DNA of 20,550 nt from contig DATNNN010000097.1 in the NCBI GenBank assembly GCA_035601815.1, positions 1 to 20,550 on the forward strand, given 5' to 3'. Of the stretch, positions 6,971 through 15,633 are shown piece by piece. Numbering within the stretch: position 1 is the stretch's first letter; every line of letters begins with the position of its first letter. The notes beneath the pieces were generated by a model. It made no database searches. It was not told the DNA's origin and worked only from the letters and a program-made list of their open reading frames with translations. This DNA is from DATNNN01 sp035601815. Lineage in GTDB: Bacteria; Pseudomonadota; Alphaproteobacteria; Rhizobiales; Xanthobacteraceae. A program made the translations under genes and the position numbers.

Positions 6971-7118
6971 GCGGCCTTCGGGTCGGTCCGCAGAAGCGCC
7001 GGTTAATTCCCAGCCCCCCAGCCCCCCGGACTTAGGCGGGCCGACCCAACAGTTCAGTTCGCGTACGGTTCAATCCCCTATGCTTTGCGGGCCGGCGAAA
7101 GCCGGCCCGTATTTTTTT
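6971..7118 (+). ncRNA. Predicted small RNA with C-rich loop and intrinsic terminator
   Basis: The 339 bases between the DUF2794 and DUF1223 genes hold no convincing protein gene, but the plus strand has a candidate promoter at 6936-6964 and a strong terminator at 7088-7118 with no plus-strand gene in between. The predicted transcript is about 148 nt. Its main fold is a 12-bp stem, 6980-6991 with 7036-7047 (one U-G wobble), closing a loop that holds AGCCCCCC twice in tandem (7012-7027). The stretch 7048-7087 is mostly unpaired by eye, and the terminator hairpin closes the molecule. It does not match my knowledge of 6S, 4.5S or tmRNA. Transcription is inferred; the terminator is seen directly. 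Confidence 0.5.
7088..7118 (+). terminator. Strong plus-strand intrinsic terminator (end of predicted small RNA)
   Basis: A 9-bp perfect GC stem, CGGGCCGGC (7088-7096) and GCCGGCCCG (7101-7109), with a GAAA tetraloop, followed by TA and seven T. There is no A-run on the other side, so it works only on the plus strand. It cannot serve the DUF1223 gene, which ends at 7134 on the minus strand. Confidence 0.88.
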
Positions 7119-7133
7119 CACCAGCGGCGGAAA

Positions 7134-7859
7134 TCAGCGTAGCGCGATCTTGGCCGCGCCGTAGATCGGGCCGGGCGCTTCGGCGGTGCCCGACTGCACG
7201 AGGACCACCGCGTAATCGGCCTCGGCGCTGGAAATCTCGGCGAGCGGTACTGAGCGGTGCAGCGCGCGACCGGTCCAGGCGTCGAGCCGCCGCCAGGCGC
7301 GCACCACGTTATGGTAGGTAATGGTCTTGCCCCGGTTCTCGCCGCGGGCGATCGCGACCGTCTTGCTGCGGGTCACGGCGAGCAGCCATATCGCGGCCGG
7401 CGATCCGGCGCCGCCGCTGATGTCGATCTCGAGGTTGCCGTCCTTGCGCTCTAGCCTCACGGCAAGCGCGAGTTTTCCATTGAGCTCGCCGAGCGAGCTC
7501 TCGATCGAGCCACGCTCACTGCCGACGCGTTGCGCGATACCGTCGATCACCACCTGCGGCGTATAGACTTGGCGGTCGCCGCGCACCGCGGCATAGGCCT
7601 TCTGGCGCTGGGTATGGGCGTTGAGCGCGAGCGTGTCGCGCCAGCCGAGATAGTCCCAATAGTCGACCGGGAGTGACAACACGATCAGTTGCTCGTCGCG
7701 GAGAAGCTCGCCCACGAGACGATCGGCCGGCGGGCACGACGAGCAGCCCTGGCTGGTAAACAGCTCGATCACCGCGCTGGCATGTTCGGCCGCGGCAGGC
7801 GGGCCACCGGCGAGAGCGGTAAGCGTTACAGCGAGCCCCAGGCCGATGTATGCACGCAT
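7134..7859 (-). CDS. DUF1223 domain-containing exported thioredoxin-fold protein
   Basis: Predicted 241 residues. Residues 1-24 form a Sec signal peptide (hydrophobic core LGLAVTLTALAGG, then PPAAA). The mature protein begins with VIELFTSQGCSSCPPADRLVGEL, containing a CxxC pair at Cys39 and Cys42 in a thioredoxin-like strand-helix position, then SLPVDYWDYLGWRDTLA and YTPQVVIDG, where the Pro could be the cis-Pro of the fold. These are the hallmarks of DUF1223. The function is unknown; a periplasmic thiol-redox role is a reasonable inference. The frame is open to 8006, but the start at 7859 is chosen for the signal peptide, although no clear ribosome site precedes it. It follows acnA by 106 bases with no terminator seen, so it may be read from the acnA promoter. 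Confidence 0.82.
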   Translation of the reverse strand: MRAYIGLGLAVTLTALAGGPPAAAEHASAVIELFTSQGCSSCPPADRLVGELLRDEQLIVLSLPVDYWDYLGWRDTLALNAHTQRQKAYAAVRGDRQVYTPQVVIDGIAQRVGSERGSIESSLGELNGKLALAVRLERKDGNLEIDISGGAGSPAAIWLLAVTRSKTVAIARGENRGKTITYHNVVRAWRRLDAWTGRALHRSVPLAEISSAEADYAVVLVQSGTAEAPGPIYGAAKIALR

Positions 7860-7965
7860 GCGAAACCGATCGAGCAAAGCCTGTAGATCGATAGACCGAA
7901 GCAAGCACTCCGGCCAGTCAATTCGCGGTGACAGGGGATGTAATCGACGGTGGGCAGGGGCCCGT

Positions 7966-10671
<2,706 letters not shown>

Positions 10672-10707
10672 GGCTGTGGCTTTCGGCTTGCAAACCACCA
10701 AACAGCA

Positions 10708-10729
10708 GGGCCGGAATCGAGCCCGGCCC
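10708..10729 (-). promoter_or_regulatory. Hairpin in the acnA 5' leader
   Basis: GGGCCGG (10708-10714) and CCGGCCC (10723-10729) form a perfect 7-bp stem with an 8-base loop. In the acnA mRNA it lies directly upstream of the possible start codons. No T-run follows, so it is not an intrinsic terminator. Confidence 0.5.
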
Positions 10730-10754
10730 CTTGCAGCGGTGGTCTGTTCCCCGC

Positions 10755-10783
10755 TTTATAACCGGATTTCACATCCCGGTCAC
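10755..10783 (-). promoter_or_regulatory. Promoter of acnA
   Basis: On the minus strand GTGACC (10783-10778) and TATAAA (10760-10755) are 17 bases apart; the -10 has 5 of 6 and the -35 has 4 of 6 consensus bases. The predicted start near 10748 gives a leader of about 77 bases to the TTG start. No ICE-like iron box (TTCTAGAA type) was seen nearby. Confidence 0.55.
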
Positions 10784-10905
10784 GGGAACCGATGCCGCGC
10801 CAGTGTTCAAGCCCGTTTCTGCAGCGCGACGGGCCGACGGATGGAGCGAATTTTGAATTGTGCAGACGGGCGCCGCCAATCCTCCAACGAAGGCGTAGCG
10901 GGGTC

Positions 10906-11502
10906 ATGCGACTGAACATCGAGGGGCTGGCCTGCCGGCGCGGCGAGCGCGTGCTGTTCGACGGCCTCTCGTTCGCCGCCGAGGCAGGAGACGCGGTGGT
11001 CGTCACCGGGCCGAACGGCGCCGGCAAGACTTCGCTCATCCGGCTGATCGCCGGCCTCACTCCGCCGCAGGCGGGCGCGGTCGTCGTCGACGGCGCGCCG
11101 CTGGCGCGTGAATCCCTGCATCTCATCGGCCATCTCGATGCGGTGAAGGGCGCGCTGACGGTCAAGGAGAACCTCGCCTTTTCGCGCGCGCTCCTTGGCG
11201 GACGTATTGCCGGCGAGACCGCGCTCGAAGCCCTTGGCCTTGCGGCACTCAGCGAATTGCCGGCGCGCGTGCTCTCGGCCGGACAGAAGCGCCGGCTGGC
11301 GCTGGCGCGGTTGCTTGTCGCCGAGCGTCCGCTCTGGCTCCTCGACGAGCCCACGGCAAGCCTCGACGCTGACGGACAGGCGCGTCTCGCCGCGATCGTC
11401 GCGGCGCACCGGGCAAAGAACGGCATCGTCGTCGCCGCGACCCATGCGGCGCTCGACTTTCCCGGCGCGCGCGAGGTTCGCCTCGGCGGAGCACCCGCGT
11501 GA
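10906..11502 (+). CDS. ccmA: Haem exporter ATP-binding protein CcmA
   Basis: The ATPase of the CcmABCD complex, which in system I cytochrome c maturation releases holo-CcmE from CcmC/CcmD at the periplasmic face. The 198 residues carry Walker A GPNGAGKT (35-42), signature LSAGQKRRLALARL (123-136) and Walker B WLLDEPTASLD (144-154). LSAGQ, rather than LSGGQ, is usual in CcmA. The frame is open back to 10792, but MRLNIEGLACRRGERVLF matches the family N-terminus and a GCGGGG ribosome-site-like stretch precedes the ATG at 10906. It heads a tight operon with ccmB, ccmC, ccmD and ccmG. No strong promoter was found in the 200-base divergent gap with acnA. Confidence 0.93.
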   Translation: MRLNIEGLACRRGERVLFDGLSFAAEAGDAVVVTGPNGAGKTSLIRLIAGLTPPQAGAVVVDGAPLARESLHLIGHLDAVKGALTVKENLAFSRALLGGRIAGETALEALGLAALSELPARVLSAGQKRRLALARLLVAERPLWLLDEPTASLDADGQARLAAIVAAHRAKNGIVVAATHAALDFPGAREVRLGGAPA

Positions 11503-12167
11503 TCGCGCCGCTCGCCGCCATCGTGAAGCGCGATCTGCTGCTCGCGGTGCGCGCCGGCGGCGGCGCCGGCGTGGGGCTCATGTTCTTTCTCGCCGTGGTG
11601 GTCGTGGTTCCCTTCGCCGTCGGGCCGGACATCCCGCTCATCGCCCGCGTCGGCCCGGCCGTTCTCTGGCTCGGCGCGTTCCTGGCGAGCCTGCTCGGCC
11701 TCGACGGCCTGTTCTCCGCCGATCACGAGGACGGCAGCCTCGATCTTCTCTTTCTCGCGCCGGTGCCGTTCGAGCTCGTCGCGGCGGCGAAGGGTCTGGC
11801 GCACTGGCTCGCCACCGGATTGCCGCTCGTTGTTCTCGCGCCGCTCCTCGGGCTGTTGCTCGGCGTCGAGCCGCGGGCGCTCGGCGCCGTCACGCTGTCG
11901 TTGCTTGTCGGCACGCCGGCGCTCACCTTTCTCGGCCTCGTCGGTGCGGCGATCGCGGTGGCCTTGCCGCGCAGCGGACTTTTCGTGGCGGTGCTCACGC
12001 TGCCATTGGCGATCCCTATATTGATCTTCGGCGTCGGCGCTACCAGCGCCGCCATCGCCGGCGAAGCGGCGGCGGCGCCGTTCAAGTTCGCACTCTCGCT
12101 CACTTTGTTCTTCCTGGTGCTGGGGCCGGCCGCCGCCGCCGCGGCGCTGCGTCACGCGCGCGATTGA
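11499..12167 (+). CDS. ccmB: Haem exporter permease CcmB
   Basis: A 222-residue inner-membrane subunit of the CcmABCD complex with six hydrophobic segments by eye. Typical features are the N-terminal IVKRDLLLAVR, the first long hydrophobic helix (about 25-42), and the cytoplasmic segment GLFSADHEDGSLDLLFLAPVP (about 69-89), which is well conserved in CcmB and is thought to contact CcmA. It starts at a GTG whose bases overlap the ccmA stop (GTGA), indicating translational coupling. The C-terminal helix ends in RHARD. The length agrees with E. coli CcmB (220). Confidence 0.93.
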   Translation: MIAPLAAIVKRDLLLAVRAGGGAGVGLMFFLAVVVVVPFAVGPDIPLIARVGPAVLWLGAFLASLLGLDGLFSADHEDGSLDLLFLAPVPFELVAAAKGLAHWLATGLPLVVLAPLLGLLLGVEPRALGAVTLSLLVGTPALTFLGLVGAAIAVALPRSGLFVAVLTLPLAIPILIFGVGATSAAIAGEAAAAPFKFALSLTLFFLVLGPAAAAAALRHARD

Positions 12168-12209
12168 GGCCTAAATGCTGTGGTAAAACCCGGAGCCTAG
12201 AACCGCCAT

Positions 12210-12941
12210 ATGCCGATCCGCGACCTCGCCAATCCGCACCGCTTCCTCGCGCTCGCCCGCGCGCTGGTGCCGGCGTTCGCCATCCTCGCCGCGCTGCTGC
12301 TCGGGCTCGGGCTCGTGCTCGGCTTTCGGGCGCCGGCGGACTACCAGCAGGGCGAGACCGTGCGCATCATGTACGTGCACGTGCCGGCCGCGTGGATTGC
12401 GCTTGGCACCTGGGTGCTGATGGCGGCGTCGGCGCTCGGCACGCTGGTGTGGCGCCATCCGCTCGCCGACGTCTCGGCCAAGGCGGCGGCGCCCATCGGC
12501 GCCGCGTTCTGCCTCCTCTGCCTGGTCACCGGCGCGCTGTGGGGCCGGCCGATGTGGGGCGCCTACTGGGTGTGGGACGCGCGGCTCACGTCGGTGCTGG
12601 TGCTTTTCCTGCTCTATCTCGGGGTGCTGGCGCTATGGCGCGCCATCGACGATCCCGACCGGGCGGCGCGGGCGGCGGCGGTGCTGACGCTCGTCGGACT
12701 CGTCAACATCCCGATCATCAAGTTCTCCGTCGACTGGTGGAGCACACTGCATCAGCCGGCGTCGGTGTTTCGCCTTGGCGGATCGACCATTCACCCGGCG
12801 CTCTTGACGCCGCTCCTCGTCATGGCGCTCGGGTTCGCGGCGCTGTTTCTGGCGCTCTATCTCGCGGCGATGCGCAACGAGATCCTGCGCCGGCGCGTGC
12901 GTACCGCCCACATCCTCGCCGCCGCGCGGGCGGAGCGTTGA
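12210..12941 (+). CDS. ccmC: Haem-handling membrane protein CcmC
   Basis: CcmC loads haem onto the chaperone CcmE in the periplasm. The 243 residues include six hydrophobic segments and the tryptophan-rich WWD signature WGRPMWGAYWVWDARLTSVL (111-130), flanked by the two haem-ligand histidines His57 (in YVHVP) and His181 (in STLHQP), equivalent to His60 and His184 of E. coli CcmC. The order of motifs and the length are normal. It is separated from ccmB by 42 bases, the largest gap in the operon, with a GGAG 14 bases before the ATG. The stop overlaps the ccmD start by one base (TGATG). Confidence 0.95.
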   Translation: MPIRDLANPHRFLALARALVPAFAILAALLLGLGLVLGFRAPADYQQGETVRIMYVHVPAAWIALGTWVLMAASALGTLVWRHPLADVSAKAAAPIGAAFCLLCLVTGALWGRPMWGAYWVWDARLTSVLVLFLLYLGVLALWRAIDDPDRAARAAAVLTLVGLVNIPIIKFSVDWWSTLHQPASVFRLGGSTIHPALLTPLLVMALGFAALFLALYLAAMRNEILRRRVRTAHILAAARAER

Positions 12942-13105
12942 TGGAACTCGGGTCGCACGCGGGCTTCATCGTCGCGGCCTATGCGACGGCGGCGATCGTG
13001 ATCGGCGCGCTGGCGGCGTGGGTGGCGCTCGATCATCGCGCGCAGGTACGCGCGCTCGCCGAGCTCGAAGCCAAGGGCGGGGGCCGGCCGGGCCGCCCGT
13101 CATGA
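12941..13105 (+). CDS. ccmD: Haem exporter accessory protein CcmD
   Basis: A 54-residue single-pass membrane protein, easily missed because it is so short. It has a short periplasmic N-terminus (MELGSHAGFIVAAYAT), one hydrophobic helix at about residues 8-29 with the conserved F-I-x-x-A-Y pattern, and a basic, then Ala/Glu-rich cytoplasmic tail with RAQVRALAELEA. CcmD stabilises CcmC and is needed to release holo-CcmE. Position between ccmC and ccmG and overlaps of 1 base (ccmC) and 4 bases (ccmG) make the call firm. Confidence 0.92.
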   Translation: MELGSHAGFIVAAYATAAIVIGALAAWVALDHRAQVRALAELEAKGGGRPGRPS

Positions 13106-13656
13106 ACCGTCAGCGCGGCTTGCGCGGCTTGGTGGCGGCGATACCCATCGTCGTGTTCGCGGCGCTGGTGGCGCTGCTTTATTTCCGTCTTGGCGGCGGC
13201 GATCCGTCGACGCTGCCGTCGGCGCTGATCGGCAAGCCCGCGCCCACGCTCATGCTGCCGCCCTTGGAGAACTCCGCGCTGCCCGGCCTCGATCCCAAGG
13301 ATTTTGCTGGCCGCGTTACCCTGATCAACGTGTGGGGATCGTGGTGCGGTCCCTGCCGCGACGAGCATCGCTTTCTCGCCCGTCTCGCCGCCGACCCGCG
13401 GCTCCGCCTCATCGGCATCAACTACAAGGACACGCCAGAGAACGCGCGGCGATTCCTCGCTCGCTACGGCAATCCGTTCGCCGCGATCGGCGTCGACGAC
13501 TCTGGCCGCACGGCGATCGAGTGGGGCGTCTATGGCGTACCGGAAACCTTCATCGTCGGCCGCGACGGCAAGATCGCCTACAAGCACGTGGGGCCGATCA
13601 CCGAGCAGACGTTGCCGGCGGTGCAGGCGGCGATCGAACGGGCGCTCGGAGGCTAG
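13102..13656 (+). CDS. ccmG: Thiol:disulfide interchange protein CcmG/DsbE
   Basis: A membrane-anchored periplasmic thioredoxin that keeps apocytochrome c cysteines reduced for haem attachment. The 184 residues have an N-terminal anchor helix (about 10-27), then a thioredoxin fold with INVWGSWCGPCRDEH (Cys82 and Cys85) and the cis-Pro/active-site loop GVYGVPETFIVGRDGKIAYKHVGP, a CcmG-specific signature with the acidic residue after the Pro. It starts within ATGA overlapping the ccmD stop. Its stop codon shares the palindrome CTAG with the stop of the convergent yciB. The longer frame back to 13018 is rejected because the overlap start and the anchor helix fit the ATG at 13102. Confidence 0.94.
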   Translation: MNRQRGLRGLVAAIPIVVFAALVALLYFRLGGGDPSTLPSALIGKPAPTLMLPPLENSALPGLDPKDFAGRVTLINVWGSWCGPCRDEHRFLARLAADPRLRLIGINYKDTPENARRFLARYGNPFAAIGVDDSGRTAIEWGVYGVPETFIVGRDGKIAYKHVGPITEQTLPAVQAAIERALGG

Positions 13657-14258
13657 GAGCCGGCGCTCGGCTCGGCCCTCTCGCCCTTGTAGCGCATCAT
13701 CAGCGGCGTCTGTGCGAAGGCGAACAGCACCGTCACCGGAAGCACGGCGAAGGTCTTCACCGCCACCCACACGTCGGTGGAGAACGTGCGCCAGACGAAT
13801 TCATTGGCCAACGCCATGCACAGGAAAAAGAACACCCAGCGCCAGGTAAGCTTTTTCCAGCCTTCGTGGGTCATGTGGAAGGCGCCGTCGAGCACGTACT
13901 CGAACAGCGGCCGGCCGGTGGCGAGCCCGGCGATTAGGATCGACGCGAACAGCGCGTAGATGATCGTGGGCTTGATCTTGATGAAGCTCTCGTCCTGCAG
14001 CCAGATGGTCAGCGCGCCGAAGGCGATCACGATGCCGGCGGTGGCGAGCGGCACGATCGAGATGCGGCGCGTCAGCGCGTAGCTGACGGCAAGCGCCACG
14101 AGCGTCGCCACCATGAGCGCGCCGGTGGCGAAATAGATGCCGCCGTAGCTGTTGGCGAAGAAGAACAAGAGGAGCGGCCCGAGATCGAGGCCGAGCTTGG
14201 TCATGGGCTTGAGAGCCGGGCGCTTGCCGCTCTTGGCCGGGGGGCTCGCTTTGCTCAT
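13653..14258 (-). CDS. yciB: Inner-membrane-spanning protein YciB / septation protein A
   Basis: A 201-residue polytopic membrane protein with five to six hydrophobic segments. Family features include KLGLDLGPLLLFFFANSYGGIYFATGA (about 21-47), TIIYALFASILIAG, and GWKKLTWRWVFFFLCMALANEFVWR, with a basic N-terminal tail of about 20 residues. In E. coli YciB interacts with elongation and division proteins and affects envelope integrity; in Shigella the homologue IspZ is required for septation and intercellular spreading. It lies 30 bases downstream of ftsY on the same strand and is the last gene of the dapF-mtaB-ftsY run. The ATG at 14258 gives the basic N-tail seen in relatives. Confidence 0.92.
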   Translation of the reverse strand: MSKASPPAKSGKRPALKPMTKLGLDLGPLLLFFFANSYGGIYFATGALMVATLVALAVSYALTRRISIVPLATAGIVIAFGALTIWLQDESFIKIKPTIIYALFASILIAGLATGRPLFEYVLDGAFHMTHEGWKKLTWRWVFFFLCMALANEFVWRTFSTDVWVAVKTFAVLPVTVLFAFAQTPLMMRYKGERAEPSAGS

Positions 14259-14288
14259 GGGCTGTGATGCCCTTCCTGGCGGCGCCGA

Positions 14289-15212
14289 TCAAGCAGCGTC
14301 ACCGAGGCCGACCAGCGCGCGGGCGAAATCGCGCGCGGAGAACGGCATCAGGTCTTCTACCGCCTCGCCGACGCCGACGAAATGCACCGGTAGGCCGAAG
14401 CGTCCGGCGAGCGCCACCAGGATGCCCCCCTTGGCGGTGCCGTCGAGCTTGGCGACGACGAGGCCGGTGACGCCGGCGGTCTTGGCAAAGGCCTCGACCT
14501 GCGACAGCGCGTTCTGGCCGACGGTGGCGTCGAGCACGAGCAGCACTGCGTGCGGCGCGGACGCGTCGAGCTTCTTCACCACGCGCACGATCTTCTCGAG
14601 CTCGGCCATGAGCGCCTGTTTGTTCTGCAGGCGGCCGGCGGTGTCGACGAGGAGGACGTCGGCGTTCTCGGCCCGCGCTCGCTCCAGCGCCTCGAAGGCG
14701 ACGCCGGCAGGATCGGAGCCCGGCGCGCGAGCGACCACCGGCGTGCCGGTGCGCTCGCCCCATTTCTCGAGCTGCTCGATGGCGGCGGCGCGGAAGGTGT
14801 CGCCGGCGGCGATCAGCACGCCTTTGCCTTCCGCCTTGAAGCGCGCGGCGAGCTTGCCGATGGTGGTGGTCTTGCCCGAGCCGTTGACGCCCACGACGAG
14901 GACGACTGCGGGTTTGGCCGCTGGCAGCGCGAAGGGCCGCGCCACCGCCGTGAGCTCGCGCTCGATCTCAGCGGCGAGGAGCTTTTTGATCTCGTCCTCG
15001 CTCACGTCCTGATCGAGCCGCACGCGGCCAACCTGCTGCACGATGCGGTTTGCCGCCTCGAGGCCGAGATCGGCCTCGATCAACAGGTCCTCGAGCTCGC
15101 GCAACGTCGCCGTGTCCAGCTTGCGCCGCGACAGGCCGGCGATGCCGGCGCCGAGCTTCGACGTGGTGCGGGCGAGGCCGGAGGTGAAGCGGCGCCAGAG
15201 ACCGGCTTCCAT
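14289..15212 (-). CDS. ftsY: Signal recognition particle receptor FtsY
   Basis: The SRP receptor GTPase that docks ribosome-nascent chain complexes at the inner membrane. The 307 residues comprise a short N-terminus, an N domain four-helix bundle (about 10-95) and the G domain: G1 GVNGSGKTT (108-116), the insertion-box motif AAGDTFRAAAIEQL, G3 DTAGRLQNK, G4 AKLDGTAKGG, and the closing GVGEAVEDLMPF. It lacks the long acidic A domain of E. coli FtsY, which is common in alphaproteobacteria; the basic amphipathic start (LWRRFTSGLARTTSKL) may serve as a membrane-targeting helix. The G4 element has Ala in place of the usual Thr before Lys. One base separates it from the MaoC-like gene upstream. Confidence 0.95.
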   Translation of the reverse strand: MEAGLWRRFTSGLARTTSKLGAGIAGLSRRKLDTATLRELEDLLIEADLGLEAANRIVQQVGRVRLDQDVSEDEIKKLLAAEIERELTAVARPFALPAAKPAVVLVVGVNGSGKTTTIGKLAARFKAEGKGVLIAAGDTFRAAAIEQLEKWGERTGTPVVARAPGSDPAGVAFEALERARAENADVLLVDTAGRLQNKQALMAELEKIVRVVKKLDASAPHAVLLVLDATVGQNALSQVEAFAKTAGVTGLVVAKLDGTAKGGILVALAGRFGLPVHFVGVGEAVEDLMPFSARDFARALVGLGDAA

Positions 15213-15213
15213 G

Positions 15214-15633
15214 TCAGAGGCTTTCGCTCACCAGCACGCGGCCCTTGGCGCCGACGGCGGTCTCCCCGGCCGCGTTCTGGATGCGGCCACGCAAGTCGAC
15301 GATGTCGCCTTTCAAGCGCGGATGTCTTTTTACGGAGACCACGAGCCATTCGAGGCGGATGGTTTCGTCGGCGTAGATCGGCCGGCGGAAGCGGAAGTAA
15401 AAATCGATACCGACCATGGCGGTCGTGCGCGAAAAATGCGTGGCGGTGAGCGCCATCAGATGCCCGGTGGTCTGCGCGCCGCTGGCAATCGGACGGCCGT
15501 AGCGCGTGCGCCGGGCATAGTCCGGATCGTGATGCACGGGGTTGAGGTCGCCGGCGGCGCGGGCGTAGCGGCTCGCCGCCTCGGGGGTGAGCGTGACCGT
15601 CGAGGAAAAGCGCTCGTGGGGGCGGGGCATCAT
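15214..15633 (-). CDS. MaoC-like hotdog-fold hydratase/dehydratase
   Basis: A 139-residue single hotdog domain. The hydratase 2 signature is clear: YARAAGDLNPVHHDPDYA (23-40), with Asp29 and His34 in the positions of the catalytic Asp/His of R-specific enoyl-CoA hydratases, followed by YGRPIASGAQTTGHLMAL, the usual G-x-x-P-I-A-x-G-x-x-x motif before the central helix. The substrate is unknown; a CoA- or ACP-linked enoyl intermediate is the family expectation. The start ATG overlaps the mtaB stop by 4 bases, and the stop is one base from ftsY. It therefore sits inside an operon of unrelated functions, and its role there is not evident. Confidence 0.85.
   Translation of the reverse strand: MMPRPHERFSSTVTLTPEAASRYARAAGDLNPVHHDPDYARRTRYGRPIASGAQTTGHLMALTATHFSRTTAMVGIDFYFRFRRPIYADETIRLEWLVVSVKRHPRLKGDIVDLRGRIQNAAGETAVGAKGRVLVSESL

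Noticed and set aside
6923..7006. A 27-codon reading frame (starting MSPNFGPGNAV) upstream of and overlapping the predicted small RNA
   Set aside because: It has no ribosome-binding site, its ATG overlaps the -10 box of the opposite promoter, it would begin before the predicted RNA start, and the composition is unremarkable. A leader peptide cannot be excluded, but nothing supports one.
7060..7080. GGTTCAATCCCC resembling a tRNA T-arm
   Set aside because: The flanking 5-bp stem does not pair, and no acceptor, D or anticodon arms can be found around it.
6971..7118. Known RNAs (6S, 4.5S SRP RNA, tmRNA) as identity of the small RNA
   Set aside because: The SRP RNA loop motif (GGAAGGAAGCAGCC type) is absent, no tmRNA tag frame is present, and a 6S-like long rod with central bubble was not evident by eye. 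A covariance search is needed to be certain.
10755..10905. Iron-responsive operator (ICE/RirA type) upstream of acnA or ccmA
   Set aside because: No AT-rich palindrome of the expected form is present in the divergent gap.
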